From positions 1-64,000 of the forward strand of contig NZ_JBFRGR010000032.1 of assembly GCF_052115445.1 (NCBI RefSeq): 64,000 bases of DNA, read 5' to 3'. A program made the position numbers and the translations under genes. This DNA comes from Paenibacillus_E sp052115445. Lineage in GTDB: Bacteria > Bacillota > Bacilli > Paenibacillales > NBRC-103111. Position 1 is the stretch's first letter. Each line of letters begins with the position of its first letter. The notes beneath the pieces were generated by a model, which did not search any database, was not told where the DNA came from, and saw only the letters and a program-made list of their open reading frames with translations. Positions 1 to 8,445 of the stretch are shown piece by piece.

Positions 1-198
1 ATCGAATCTTTTCATAGTGTACTAAAGAAAGAGTTTGTTTATTGTACGAGATTTTTGACCAAAGCCCAAGCACAACAAGATATGTTCGAATACATTGAAC
101 TTTTTTACAATCGTAAAAGGATCCATGGTTCTTTGGGTTACCTTTCACCAGTTCGATTCGAAGAAAACTATTACAAGAGTGTTGCTGAATTCTCTTAA
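1..198 (+). CDS. IS3-family transposase, C-terminal end (partial)
   Basis: The window opens inside an open reading frame that ends at 198. The 65 visible residues match the end of the integrase core of IS3/IS150-type transposases: a SFHSVLKKE-like stretch with the late catalytic Glu region, then FYNRKRIHGSLGYLSP, which is the family's typical 'YN..R.H..L...SP' ending. The frame runs in from outside the window, so the N-terminal part cannot be seen and it is unknown whether the element is intact. A terminal-repeat-like sequence follows directly, so this is the right-hand end of an insertion sequence. It is the only mobile-element coding sequence seen in the window. Confidence 0.88.
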   Translation: MESFHSVLKKEFVYCTRFLTKAQAQQDMFEYIELFYNRKRIHGSLGYLSPVRFEENYYKSVAEFS

Positions 199-202
199 CG
201 AG

Positions 203-228
203 TGTCTACTTTCTTGACAGAGGTCCAA
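203..228. mobile_element. Right inverted-repeat end of the IS3-family element
   Basis: Five bases past the transposase stop codon the sequence reads TGTCTACTTTCTTGACAGAG followed by GTCCA. Ends of this type (TGGACC...TGACA...) are common in IS3-family elements and mark the outer boundary. The left end lies outside the window, so the pair and any target duplication cannot be checked. Confidence 0.7.
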
Positions 229-293
229 ACCTCCATCTATTAGCAGAGGAATCACACATTTGAGCCTCATCGTGTAAAATTAATTACATAAAA

Positions 294-345
294 TCCATCT
301 AACTCGATATATCGGCGAGATATCTCAAAATTAGATGGAGTTTTT
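294..345. terminator. Hairpin with T-run between the IS end and the membrane protein gene
   Basis: TCCATCTAA (294-302) pairs with TTAGATGGA (331-339), and GTTTTT follows on the plus strand. On the minus strand TTTTA follows, so it could also stop the reverse gene that ends at 413. The loop is long and contains further self-complementary AT-rich sequence. Confidence 0.5.
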
Positions 346-412
346 CCAGTTAATCGTTATGTTGAATGGTTAAGATAGGACATTTAAGTCATAGCGTTAA
401 TTCAGCTTCGTT

Positions 413-940
413 TTACTGTATATAACAGGACGTATCCTTACTCGATATTTTCACTAAACCAGCTTTACGGTACGGATGGAAACGAAGCAGCATCCACAAC
501 CGCGGGAGAAGCATCCAGCAGTGGAAGATCGTCAGGTGGATCAGCCAAGTACCAGGGATCCAAGGATACAGGATGAGTATCAAAGCAAGTCCAATGCAGA
601 ACAGGTGAAGCTGTACTTTGGTAACGAGACGTACGGATGCATTGCCTTCAGGTAAGAAGCCGGACCAGAAGATGCCCCAGCGATAGGACCAACCACGCAT
701 GGCCATTCCAATGGTGAAGTGGAAATAAGCGCGAATGAGCAAGGTATGGAAGATGAGCACAAGTGGATAGCTAACTAGTAAGGGGAGCCAATGAGACGAG
801 TCAAATTTGTACAATACTATTAGAATAAGGGACGCATAATAGAGAACTATTTTATATATAGAATGGTAAAATCGCCTCATTAACGTGTAACTGTAAATCG
901 TAGATTGTTTGGATAAATTGGATTCTTGTTTGATTGACAT
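413..940 (-). CDS. Unknown membrane protein, divergent from gin
   Basis: I do not recognise the family. The chosen ATG at 940 (MSIKQESN) has a good ribosome site (GGAGG, 9 bases upstream) and gives 175 residues; an in-frame start farther upstream exists but has no such site. Three or four hydrophobic segments are visible (about residues 27-45, 50-70, 110-128 and 130-150), rich in Trp, Leu and Ile, joined by short basic loops such as RAYFHFTIGMAMRGW. The C-terminus is short and polar. No catalytic motif or export signal is evident. It is transcribed away from the anti-sigma factor gene gin, and the roughly 130-base gap holds both control regions. At this place B. subtilis has bofA upstream of csfB; this protein does not resemble BofA. 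The function is unknown. Confidence 0.65.
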   Translation of the reverse strand: MSIKQESNLSKQSTIYSYTLMRRFYHSIYKIVLYYASLILIVLYKFDSSHWLPLLVSYPLVLIFHTLLIRAYFHFTIGMAMRGWSYRWGIFWSGFLPEGNASVRLVTKVQLHLFCIGLALILILYPWIPGTWLIHLTIFHCWMLLPRLWMLLRFHPYRKAGLVKISSKDTSCYIQ

Positions 941-1017
941 AAAGAGACCTCCGCGCTGCGGTAACGTGTATGAAGGTATTATCGGCATCTCCCTGCCAAA
1001 ATATGAGCATTTAGCTA

Positions 1018-1047
1018 GTTTAGGAGAATCGAGAATCGGACATACTA
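1018..1047 (+). promoter_or_regulatory. Candidate forespore (sigma-F/sigma-G) promoter of gin
   Basis: GTTTA (1018-1022) is followed, after 18 bases, by CATACTA (1041-1047), itself preceded by GG. This fits the forespore consensus G-H/Y-A/T-T-R, N18, CATnHTA. B. subtilis csfB is a forespore gene, which supports the reading. Transcription would begin about 20 bases before the Gin start codon. Confidence 0.5.
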
Positions 1048-1073
1048 GTTATAAAAGGTCATGGGGTGATCAT

Positions 1074-1274
1074 ATGGAGGAGAATCGGTTTGGACTATGT
1101 ATGATTTGTGAGCAACAGCGGATTGGCGGCATTCATATTGTGACGGCGTTCATATGTGATGAATGTAGTAAGGAGATCGTCAAAACGAGCGTTTCTGACC
1201 AGAAATATCCGTTTTTTGTGAATCAGATGAAGAAGGCATTTTACATGGGGAATTCGAGACAGTATATGAATTAA
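1074..1274 (+). CDS. csfB: Anti-sigma-G/E factor Gin (CsfB)
   Basis: A 66-residue protein with two CxxC pairs (LCMICEQQ near residue 9 and FICDECSKE near residue 28), the zinc-binding knuckle of Gin/CsfB, which is about 64 residues in B. subtilis. In that organism it is made in the forespore under sigma-F and blocks premature sigma-G activity, and it also inhibits sigma-E. The ATG at 1074 follows GGGGTGAT; the frame is open farther upstream, but that extension has no family match. Its position just before yaaO and tmk is the position of csfB in B. subtilis, although xpaC and yaaN are missing between them. It is followed by its own terminator. Confidence 0.88.
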   Translation: MEENRFGLCMICEQQRIGGIHIVTAFICDECSKEIVKTSVSDQKYPFFVNQMKKAFYMGNSRQYMN

Positions 1275-1280
1275 GAGGAG

Positions 1281-1310
1281 AAGCTTCTTTTATAGAAGCT
1301 TTTTTTGTTT
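1281..1310 (+). terminator. Terminator after gin
   Basis: AAGCTTCT (1281-1288) pairs with AGAAGCTT (1294-1301) around a five-base loop, followed by a run of T. Confidence 0.85.
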
Positions 1311-1386
1311 TTTTATCGGTAATCCACTACTATAGAAGGGTAAATTGAAAATTGAAAGCTATTGTAGCTGGGGGAGTTTGATCTGT

Positions 1387-2901
1387 TTGTGCAGCGAACA
1401 TTTACATAAGGCTCGAGCCCCGCTTTTTGAGGCTATGGTTGCCCATCACGCTACGAAGTCCGTTAGCCTGCATGTGCCAGGTCATAAATCAGGCCAAGGG
1501 CTGCTGGAAGAAGGAGCAGGCTTTCTACAATCGATCATGTCCATTGATTATACAGAAATAACGGGGCTGGATGATTTGCATCATCCGGAAGGCGTTATTA
1601 GGGAGGCGGAGCAGCTCGCGGCTGATTGTTTTGGCGCGGAGGAGACGTATTTTCTCGTCGGGGGCAGTACGGTTGGTAATTTAGCCATGATCGGAGCTGT
1701 TTGTCAGAGGAATGACCTCATCCTTGTTCAAAGAAATGTACATAAGTCAGTCATTCATGGACTCATGCTGGCGGGTGCACAAGCTGTTTTCTTAGCGCCA
1801 GAGGTCGACGAAGAAACAGGCGTTGCAACAGGTTTACATATCGAGGTTGTTAAACAAGCGATAGAACAGTACCCAACTGCGAAGGCGTTATTTATAACGA
1901 ATCCGAATTATTATGGTTTCGGGACGGATTTGAAGCCTTTTGCAGAGATGATGCATGAGAAAGGGAAGCTCCTGCTCGTGGATGAAGCGCATGGTGCGCA
2001 TTTCGGCTTCCACGAAGAGGTACCCCCATCAGCCTTATCTCAAGGCGCTGACGCCGTCGTACAGTCTACACATAAGATGCTCACCGCTATGACTATGGGG
2101 GCGATGCTGCACGTACAGGGTTCAAGGATCAACCGTAAAGCCCTCCAACAATTGTTGGCGATGCTGCAAAGCTCAAGCCCTTCCTATCCAATTATGGCCT
2201 CATTGGACTTAGCGAGAAAGCGAATGCATACCGAGGGCCAATCTTGGTTGGAGCAAGGACTTACAATCATGAAAGAATTCAGAGAAGGTGTAGAGGCGTT
2301 GCAATGTCTCCGTTTCTATCCAAGAGGGCATCAGCAGTCATTCGGCGCGGGGGGCGTAGCAACTACGACAGATCCTTTTAAAATTGCTATATATGATCCT
2401 ACCCATAGAATATCTGGAGCCGAGCTCAAAGAGCGATTAGAGGCTGAAGGGTGTTATATTGAGATGACGGATGGCTATCTGGTTTTACTGGTATTTACCC
2501 CTTCTAATTCAAGGGAGGATATGCTGCGTGTAGTCCAAGTTTTAAGCAACATTTGTTTGGACATCATGAACCGTAAGCAGGAACTTCAGGCGCCTATCTC
2601 GAATATAATTAAATTACCCACCTACGCACCCATCTCCTCACCAATAAGGTTTGACCATGGTGTCTTGTTTCAAGAGACAACTCAACTGGTTAATATAGAG
2701 GAAGCGATTGGGAAGCGTTCAGGTGAGATGGTCATTCCTTATCCGCCAGGTATTCCTTATTTATATCCAGGTGAAGTCATAACGGCTTCTGTAGCTGAGG
2801 CACTCGTATTTTTGGCTAGACAGGGCATCAGGTTCCAAGGAACCTATTTTGGGCAGACGAACAAATTAACTATATACACAGATCACGAAGGGGCTTCGTG
2901 A
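1387..2901 (+). CDS. yaaO: Orn/Lys/Arg-type PLP-dependent decarboxylase (YaaO-like)
   Basis: A fold-type I pyridoxal-phosphate decarboxylase of the short ornithine/lysine/arginine class. Near the N-terminus stands RAPLFEAMVAHH...HVPGHKSGQG, the usual family start. The cofactor Asp is in VDEAHGAHFG and the Schiff-base Lys in QSTHK. The C-terminal domain ends in the family's substrate loop (YPPGIPYLYPGE). I start it at the TTG at 1387 because GGGGAG lies 10 bases upstream and the conserved protein begins soon after; the frame is open from 1345. Length is about 504 residues, against about 480 in B. subtilis YaaO. The exact substrate is not decided by sequence. It leads a run of tightly spaced genes through tmk to rsmI. 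Confidence 0.9.
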   Translation: MCSEHLHKARAPLFEAMVAHHATKSVSLHVPGHKSGQGLLEEGAGFLQSIMSIDYTEITGLDDLHHPEGVIREAEQLAADCFGAEETYFLVGGSTVGNLAMIGAVCQRNDLILVQRNVHKSVIHGLMLAGAQAVFLAPEVDEETGVATGLHIEVVKQAIEQYPTAKALFITNPNYYGFGTDLKPFAEMMHEKGKLLLVDEAHGAHFGFHEEVPPSALSQGADAVVQSTHKMLTAMTMGAMLHVQGSRINRKALQQLLAMLQSSSPSYPIMASLDLARKRMHTEGQSWLEQGLTIMKEFREGVEALQCLRFYPRGHQQSFGAGGVATTTDPFKIAIYDPTHRISGAELKERLEAEGCYIEMTDGYLVLLVFTPSNSREDMLRVVQVLSNICLDIMNRKQELQAPISNIIKLPTYAPISSPIRFDHGVLFQETTQLVNIEEAIGKRSGEMVIPYPPGIPYLYPGEVITASVAEALVFLARQGIRFQGTYFGQTNKLTIYTDHEGAS

Positions 2902-2923
2902 GGCAGCTAAGCAGGAGGAACAC

Positions 2924-3580
2924 GTGAACGGAATTTTTATTACGTTTGAAGGGCCGGATGGCTCCGGGAAAACAACGCAGCTCAAAATGGTAGCGCAAGA
3001 GTTACAAAAGTTAGGACATGACGTACTTGTTACAAGAGAACCGGGTGGCACTGCAATTAGCGATAAAATCCGCAGTATTATTCTCGATCCTGTGAATAAG
3101 GAGATGGTGGATCAAGCAGAGGTATTGCTTTATGCAGCATCGCGTGCGCAACATGTTCACGAGCTTATCCTTCCAGCGCTGAAAGCTGGTCGAATTGTGC
3201 TTTGCGATCGATTTATTGATGCTAGTGTAGCCTACCAATCTTATGGGCTTGGCGTTGATATCGAGATGGTGAAGAATATTTCGAAATATGCAAGCTCAGG
3301 ACTGCAGGCAACTAGGACTTATATGATGGACGTTCCCGTTGAAGTGAGTTTGGAACGATTAAATCAGCGAGCAGGTGCTACTGAGTTTACACAGCAGCTG
3401 GATCGCATTGAGCAGAAAAATGTCGATTATCACAGCAGAGTACGAGCAGGATTCCACCAAATTGCATCCGATCATCCAGAACGAGTCATCATGATTGATG
3501 CTAATCGAGACGTAGAACGTATAGCCGCGGATATATGGCAGGATTGTAAACAGTTGCTTGAGGAACATATTTCCGTCTAA
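2924..3580 (+). CDS. tmk: Thymidylate kinase
   Basis: Phosphorylates dTMP to dTDP in the cytoplasm, a required step of dTTP synthesis. The P-loop EGPDGSGKTTQ is at residues 9-19 (Lys16), the DRFIDASVAYQ motif begins near residue 95, and the REPGGT motif near residue 39. At 218 residues it has the normal length. It starts with GTG at 2924 after AGGAGGAACAC. It sits 22 bases after yaaO and before darA, as in B. subtilis. Confidence 0.97.
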   Translation: MNGIFITFEGPDGSGKTTQLKMVAQELQKLGHDVLVTREPGGTAISDKIRSIILDPVNKEMVDQAEVLLYAASRAQHVHELILPALKAGRIVLCDRFIDASVAYQSYGLGVDIEMVKNISKYASSGLQATRTYMMDVPVEVSLERLNQRAGATEFTQQLDRIEQKNVDYHSRVRAGFHQIASDHPERVIMIDANRDVERIAADIWQDCKQLLEEHISV

Positions 3581-3625
3581 AGCGGAAAACCAATTCTTAG
3601 TTTATAATATAAGGAGGCATCACCT

Positions 3626-3955
3626 ATGAAACTAGTCGTAGCCGTTGTTCAGGATAAAGACAGTAACCGTCTCTCTAACGCTTTAATTAAGGAAGGGTTC
3701 AGAGCCACGAAGTTGGCAAGTACCGGTGGGTTTTTGCGTGCGGGGAATACAACCTTTATGATTGGTACGGAAGATGATCGTGTGCAAGAGGTGATGCAGG
3801 TGATTCGAGCAAATTGTAAAATTCGCGAGCAGTTGGTGACACCTGTTTCTCCAATGGGAGGAACAACGGATTCGTACATTCCATTTCCAGTGGAAGTGCA
3901 AGTGGGTGGAGCAGCCGTTTTCGTATTGCCAGTCGAACGATTCGAGCATTTCTAA
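3626..3955 (+). CDS. darA: c-di-AMP receptor protein, PII-like (DarA/YaaQ)
   Basis: A 109-residue protein of the DUF970 / PstA-DarA family, which forms a PII-like trimer that binds cyclic di-AMP. The typical opening MKLVVAVVQDKDSNRL, the middle LASTGGFLRAGNTTFMIG, and the Gly-rich loop SPMGG are all present. The ATG at 3626 follows AAGGAGGCATCACCT, a near-ideal ribosome site. The downstream partners of DarA are not known, so its physiological role stays open. The window also has a c-di-AMP riboswitch at 13668-13854, so both a protein and an RNA sensor of this nucleotide are encoded here. Confidence 0.93.
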   Translation: MKLVVAVVQDKDSNRLSNALIKEGFRATKLASTGGFLRAGNTTFMIGTEDDRVQEVMQVIRANCKIREQLVTPVSPMGGTTDSYIPFPVEVQVGGAAVFVLPVERFEHF

Positions 3956-3988
3956 ACATAATCAGCTCTACACAAGGATGGATGCGTC

Positions 3989-4435
3989 TTGAAAATTAAC
4001 CCGGGGCTGCAGCCCATCGGTAAGAATATTAAAGTTGGTGAGAATGTTCCACCGCCACAGATGGCTCCGCGGAATTTCTCTGACATCATGCAGCAGCACG
4101 ATGAGAAGTATACGCAGGAACAGCTTACCAAAATGGTACAACAAATTACACTCCAAGGCGATCGTTTGTCGAGAGGCATGACCGTTAGAGCGCTTTTGCA
4201 ATATAAGCTGCTCATTCGTCAGTTTCTCGAAGAAACAGCTCGTCGAGGTGTTAACTTAAGAGATACGAAGGGCTGGGATCGCCGCGGCCGTTCGAAGCGA
4301 TATAAGCTTTTGGAAGAAATCGATCAAGAGCTCCTCTTGTTAGCTGATGAATTATTGGAAAATGAGCAGGGGCGGATCGAAATTTTGCATAGAATCGGAG
4401 AAATCCGAGGTATGTTGATCAACTTGTTATTTTAA
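3989..4435 (+). CDS. yaaR: YaaR family protein (DUF327)
   Basis: A 148-residue soluble, charged, mostly helical protein of the DUF327 family, whose function is not established. Family features are the central helix pair QQITLQGDRLSRGMTVRALL and the Arg/Asp-rich turn DTKGWDRRGRSKRYKLLEEID. It begins with TTG at 3989 after AAGGATGG; no better in-frame start is seen. Its place between darA and holB is the same as in B. subtilis, which supports the assignment. Confidence 0.88.
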   Translation: MKINPGLQPIGKNIKVGENVPPPQMAPRNFSDIMQQHDEKYTQEQLTKMVQQITLQGDRLSRGMTVRALLQYKLLIRQFLEETARRGVNLRDTKGWDRRGRSKRYKLLEEIDQELLLLADELLENEQGRIEILHRIGEIRGMLINLLF

Positions 4436-4465
4436 AAATATAAGTGTGTAATGGGGCGAAAATAA

Positions 4466-5443
4466 ATGTCCTTTCAATCTATACCGGGACAAGCAGCAGC
4501 CAAACGGCTGCTGCAGAACGGACTACGTCAAGACAGGCTGTCGCATGCGTATATTTTTAGTGGCCCTGTTGGGACAGGGCGTTCGGAAATGGCAATCGCA
4601 CTCGCTAAAGCGATCTATTGTCAGATTGGAACGGATGATGCATGTGGTGAATGCCTGGAATGCCGTAAAGTCGAACATGGCAATCATCCAGACCTTCATA
4701 TGGTCGCTCCTGAAGGCGCTTCAATTAAGATTGAGCAGATTCGGGAGTTGCAGAAGGAGTTCGCTTACAGAGCAACAGCGTCCGGAACGAAAATATATGT
4801 TCTATACCATGCAGAGAAAATGACGGTACAGGCTGCGAATAGTTTGTTGAAATTTCTAGAGGAACCGAACTCTCGTGTGGTAGCTATTCTGATCACTGAG
4901 AACGGAAATGCACTGTTACCTACGATCCAATCGCGGGCACAGTGGATCCAATTTACACCAATGCCACGTGAGCAGATGGTGCTCACCTTGCTGGAAGAAG
5001 GGCTTCCAGCGGCATTAGTACAACCAGCAGCACATGTAACAGCAGGTTTGCAAGCGGCAAGAGATTTAATTGCAGCAAATTGGTTTGCAGAAATGAGAAC
5101 CGTAATGTTACAATTAGCGAAGGAGACGCTCACACGTTTCCCTACTTCCATGATTACCGTACAACAGCGGATTGTGAAAACAGAACTTGCGGATCATGTT
5201 TCGGCTTTGTTCGACCTATTGATCCTCTGGTTTAAAGATATGGTGCAGTTGCGCCTTGAGCGCAGAGATAAGCTTGTATATAATGACCAGCTAGACTGGA
5301 TGAGCTCTCTCGCGTTAAGTCGAGATGTCTCGGTCTGGGTGCGTATGATGGAGCAAGCCGTAGATTTACAAAAGCGACTGCGTTCCAATGCCAATTCTCA
5401 GCTGGTTATAGAGAAAATGCTCGTGGAGATGCAGGGGGTGTAA
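4466..5443 (+). CDS. holB: DNA polymerase III delta-prime subunit
   Basis: A clamp-loader subunit that helps load the sliding clamp during replication. The 325-residue protein has the AAA+ fold, zinc-module cysteines C52, C60, C63 and C66, the HPDLH motif, and the sensor region AANSLLKFLEEP. The P-loop reads GPVGTGRS with Arg39 where an active ATPase has Lys. Degenerate P-loops are known in delta-prime proteins, which do not need to hydrolyse ATP. It ends one base before ricT, so the two are probably co-translated. Confidence 0.95.
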   Translation: MSFQSIPGQAAAKRLLQNGLRQDRLSHAYIFSGPVGTGRSEMAIALAKAIYCQIGTDDACGECLECRKVEHGNHPDLHMVAPEGASIKIEQIRELQKEFAYRATASGTKIYVLYHAEKMTVQAANSLLKFLEEPNSRVVAILITENGNALLPTIQSRAQWIQFTPMPREQMVLTLLEEGLPAALVQPAAHVTAGLQAARDLIAANWFAEMRTVMLQLAKETLTRFPTSMITVQQRIVKTELADHVSALFDLLILWFKDMVQLRLERRDKLVYNDQLDWMSSLALSRDVSVWVRMMEQAVDLQKRLRSNANSQLVIEKMLVEMQGV

Positions 5444-5444
5444 G

Positions 5445-6248
5445 ATGTACTCAGTGGTTGGCGTCCGCTTCAAGAAGGCGGGTAAAATATATTATTTTGA
5501 CCCCATTGATTTACCGATCGAGAAAGAAAGTGCCGTTATCGTAGAAACCGCACGCGGTGTAGAATACGGCAAGGTCGTAGTGGGCAAAAAGATCGTCAAA
5601 GAAAACGATGTGGTTCTGCCACTCAAAAAAGTCATTCGCATTGCGGATGAAACGGATGCTGATTTGGTTGAAGAGAATAAAAAAGCAGCCAAGGACGCTT
5701 TCCAAACGTGTCATGATAAAATTAAAGACCACAGTCTTAAGATGAAGCTAGTGGACGTAGAGTATACCTTCGACCGGAATAAAATTATATTTTATTTTAC
5801 AGCTGAAGGACGCGTCGATTTCCGTGAGCTTGTGAAGGATTTGGCGAGTATTTTTCGGACAAGAATTGAGCTTCGTCAAATTGGTGTGCGTGATGAAGCG
5901 AAGATGCTGGGTGGCATAGGTCCGTGTGGGCGAATTCTATGTTGTTCCTCCTTCTTAGGTGATTTCGAGCCAGTCTCCATTAAGATGGCGAAAGATCAGA
6001 ATCTGTCCTTGAATCCTACCAAGATATCAGGGTTATGCGGAAGATTAATGTGCTGCTTGAAATATGAACATGATAACTATGAAAGTGCCAAAGATTCGTT
6101 ACCGACGGTTGGCCGATTAGTGATTACATCTTTTGGCAGTGGAAAAGTATTGGGGCTTAATATTAAAGAACGTACGGCAAAGGTTCAATTGTTTGATCTT
6201 GGGAAAGCGCTAGATCTACCATTCGATGATGTTGTTGAACAAGAGTAG
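5445..6248 (+). CDS. ricT: RicT, Y-complex subunit (PSP1 domain)
   Basis: A 267-residue PSP1-domain protein, the homologue of B. subtilis YaaT/RicT. With RicA and RicF it forms the Y-complex, which carries [4Fe-4S] clusters, works with RNase Y in mRNA processing and is needed for competence, biofilm and sporulation. Conserved Cys-rich segments are GPCGRILCCSSF and GLCGRLMCCLKYEHD, the likely cluster ligands. The start at 5445 lies directly after the holB stop. The partner genes ricA and ricF are not in this window. Confidence 0.94.
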   Translation: MYSVVGVRFKKAGKIYYFDPIDLPIEKESAVIVETARGVEYGKVVVGKKIVKENDVVLPLKKVIRIADETDADLVEENKKAAKDAFQTCHDKIKDHSLKMKLVDVEYTFDRNKIIFYFTAEGRVDFRELVKDLASIFRTRIELRQIGVRDEAKMLGGIGPCGRILCCSSFLGDFEPVSIKMAKDQNLSLNPTKISGLCGRLMCCLKYEHDNYESAKDSLPTVGRLVITSFGSGKVLGLNIKERTAKVQLFDLGKALDLPFDDVVEQE

Positions 6249-6308
6249 AAGATCGAAGATCCAAGGAGGCGCTGGCCAGTAAGCATGCATGGCACTAGAG
6301 GTGAAAGC

Positions 6309-6653
6309 GTGGATAAACAAGATATTTTTGGACAAATAGATGGGATCGAAGAACGAATGGGTACCACGTATGCTGAATTAGGTGCCTTGAAGAAACGGAT
6401 TATTACCCTCATCGAAGAAAATAAGAGATTAAGCATAGAGAATCAGCAACTTCGTAAGCTCATTCGCCAAGAGGAAACGGTGGTTGAGGAGCCGACGAGA
6501 GATACTGAAGACGAACCGGTACAGCTACCAGGCGCCGGATATGATAATTTAACCCGCTTATACAATGAAGGATTTCATATTTGCAATGTGTATTATGGAC
6601 ACCTTCGGACCGAGGGAGATTGTTTGTTTTGCTTATCCTTTTTAAATAAATAA
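6309..6653 (+). CDS. yabA: Replication initiation control protein YabA
   Basis: YabA binds DnaA and DnaN and limits over-initiation of replication. The 114-residue protein has an N-terminal coiled coil (about residues 5-55, GALKKRIITLIEENKRLSIE) and a C-terminal zinc-binding part with FHICNV...GDCLFCLSFLNK. I start it at GTG 6309 because GAGGTG lies just upstream and MDKQDIFG aligns with the B. subtilis start; the frame is open from 6285 but without a comparable site. A weak terminator follows. Confidence 0.93.
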   Translation: MDKQDIFGQIDGIEERMGTTYAELGALKKRIITLIEENKRLSIENQQLRKLIRQEETVVEEPTRDTEDEPVQLPGAGYDNLTRLYNEGFHICNVYYGHLRTEGDCLFCLSFLNK

Positions 6654-6662
6654 GATGCTTGG

Positions 6663-6692
6663 CCGTAGGGGTGTATCCCTTACGGTTTTTTT
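6663..6692 (+). terminator. Terminator between yabA and trmN6
   Basis: CCGTAGGG (6663-6670) pairs with CCCTTACGG (6677-6685), with one bulged base, followed by seven T. Confidence 0.75.
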
Positions 6693-6725
6693 CCATAATA
6701 AGCAAGAAAGAGAAAGGGAAGACGT

Positions 6726-7487
6726 ATGAAGCAAGTTTCGTTACAACCGACAGAGCGAATTGATGATTTATTGACATATGATTTGAAAATTATCCAAAGT
6801 GATGAAGTGTTCAGCTTCTCGATGGATGCGGTACTCCTAGGGAGGTTCAGCAGTGTTCCGCCTAAGGGGCGAATCGTAGACTTATGTACAGGTAATGGTG
6901 TGGTGCCCCTGTTGCTATCAACAAGGACGCGTGCGGAGATCTGGGGCGTTGAGATCCAAGAGCGTTTGGCGGATATGGCTGTGCGCAATGCGGAGATTAA
7001 CGATCTATCGGAACGGTTGCATATGGTACAAGGCGATTTGAAAACCATTCACAAGACCTTGGGACACGGACAATTTGATGCTGTCACCGTAAACCCGCCT
7101 TATCTGCCTGTGCCTAATGGGGAGCAGAATAGTAATGCGCATTTTGCGGCGGCGCGTCACGAGATTCATTGCACGCTGGAGGACGTGATTGCGGCAAGTG
7201 CTAAGCTAGTCAAAGCAGGCGGTAAAGTCGCCATGGTACACCGGGCTACGCGGCTGGTGGACATCATCTATCTAATGAGGCAGTATCGTATTGAACCGAA
7301 GCGAATTCGTTATGTACACTCACGTGCGGGAGAAGAAGCAATGATGGTGTTGATCGAAGGAATGAAGGATGGCAAGCCGGAGATTCGTACCCTGCCGCCT
7401 CTGATTGTATACACAGAGAAGGAAGAATACTGCCAAGAGCTGAAAGACATCTACTATGGTGGACGGAGCTCTCTAGAGTTCTCGTAG
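6726..7487 (+). CDS. trmN6: tRNA1(Val) adenine-N6 methyltransferase (YabB/TrmN6 type)
   Basis: A 253-residue Rossmann-fold methyltransferase with SAM motif IVDLCTGNGVVPLLL and the N6-adenine catalytic motif NPPYLP at residues 123-128. It matches the YabB/YfiC group, which methylates A37 of tRNA(Val) in E. coli; the target in Bacillota is inferred. Its start follows AAAGGGAAGACGT. In B. subtilis yazA (a GIY-YIG protein) lies between this gene and rsmI; here the gap is only 44 bases and yazA is absent. Confidence 0.88.
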   Translation: MKQVSLQPTERIDDLLTYDLKIIQSDEVFSFSMDAVLLGRFSSVPPKGRIVDLCTGNGVVPLLLSTRTRAEIWGVEIQERLADMAVRNAEINDLSERLHMVQGDLKTIHKTLGHGQFDAVTVNPPYLPVPNGEQNSNAHFAAARHEIHCTLEDVIAASAKLVKAGGKVAMVHRATRLVDIIYLMRQYRIEPKRIRYVHSRAGEEAMMVLIEGMKDGKPEIRTLPPLIVYTEKEEYCQELKDIYYGGRSSLEFS

Positions 7488-7531
7488 ATAGGCTAACTGT
7501 ACGATTAATATAAAGTGATGAGGGATTTACT

Positions 7532-8419
7532 GTGAGTGTAACGATACAGAAAAGCTACCGCGACGAATCTAGCGGTGTAGGCACGCTATACCTGGTTGCC
7601 ACACCGATCGGCAACCTTGAAGATATGACCTTCCGCGCGATTCGCACGCTGAAGGAAGTGAGCATGATTGCCGCGGAAGACACGCGGCAAACGCGCAAGC
7701 TGCTGACCCATTTCGAAGTCGCTACGCGACTGGTCAGCTACCACGAACACAACAAGCAAGCAAGCGGCCCGGAGCTGGTCCGCTTGCTGCTTGAAGGGCA
7801 GAGCATCGCGCTAGTCAGCGATGCCGGCCTGCCGGCCATTTCCGACCCAGGTTATGACCTGGTGCGGATGGCCGTAGACGAGGGCGTGCCGGTGGTGCCC
7901 ATCCCCGGCGCCAATGCAGCCCTGTCGGCGCTGATTGCATCAGGCCTGCCGACAGAGCGATTCGCCTTCGTCGGTTTTCTCCCTAGGGAGAAAAAGGACC
8001 AGACGAAGTTGCTTGAAGGGCTGCAGCATGTGCAAGACACACTGCTGTTCTATGAATCGCCGCACCGCGTGGAGAAAACACTTCAGCGCATGGCGGAAGT
8101 GTGGGGGGCGGAGCGCAGGGTTTGCCTCGCCCGCGAGTTGACGAAGCGGTACGAGGAGTTCTTGCGCGGCACAATCGCAGAGTGCCTCGCGCACTTGGAG
8201 CAGTACCCGCCGCAGGGCGAGTACTGCGTGATCGCCGAAGGCGCATCCGACGCGGCCGTGCAGGAGGCGGCCGATGGTTGGTGGGAGGCGAAGTCGCTCG
8301 GCGAGCATGTCGCCCACTACGAGAATCGCGGGATCGATCGCAAGGATGCGCTGAAGCTGGTTGCTACCGATCGCGGATTATCGAAGCGTGATGTATACAA
8401 TGCGTTGCTGGAGCGTTAA
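7532..8419 (+). CDS. rsmI: 16S rRNA (cytidine1402-2'-O)-methyltransferase
   Basis: A 295-residue tetrapyrrole-methylase-fold enzyme that 2'-O-methylates C1402 in the 16S decoding centre. Diagnostic motifs are LYLVATPIGNLEDMTFRA, AAEDTRQTRKLL, SDAGLPAISDPG and VPIPGANA. It begins with GTG at 7532. The interior (about 7560-8340) is clearly richer in G+C than its surroundings, about 68% in the 60 bases from 8101 by my count, which also creates long spurious frames on the other strand and frames. Confidence 0.95.
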   Translation: MSVTIQKSYRDESSGVGTLYLVATPIGNLEDMTFRAIRTLKEVSMIAAEDTRQTRKLLTHFEVATRLVSYHEHNKQASGPELVRLLLEGQSIALVSDAGLPAISDPGYDLVRMAVDEGVPVVPIPGANAALSALIASGLPTERFAFVGFLPREKKDQTKLLEGLQHVQDTLLFYESPHRVEKTLQRMAEVWGAERRVCLARELTKRYEEFLRGTIAECLAHLEQYPPQGEYCVIAEGASDAAVQEAADGWWEAKSLGEHVAHYENRGIDRKDALKLVATDRGLSKRDVYNALLER

Positions 8420-8445
8420 GGTGCCAAGCAAGGGGAATTATAGAA

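Noticed and set aside
4562..4585. Arg in place of Lys in the HolB P-loop as a sign of a dead gene
   Set aside because: Delta-prime subunits often have degenerate P-loops; the zinc module and other motifs are intact.
7935..8391. Long overlapping frames on both strands in rsmI
   Set aside because: They arise from the high G+C of this patch; rsmI has all family motifs.
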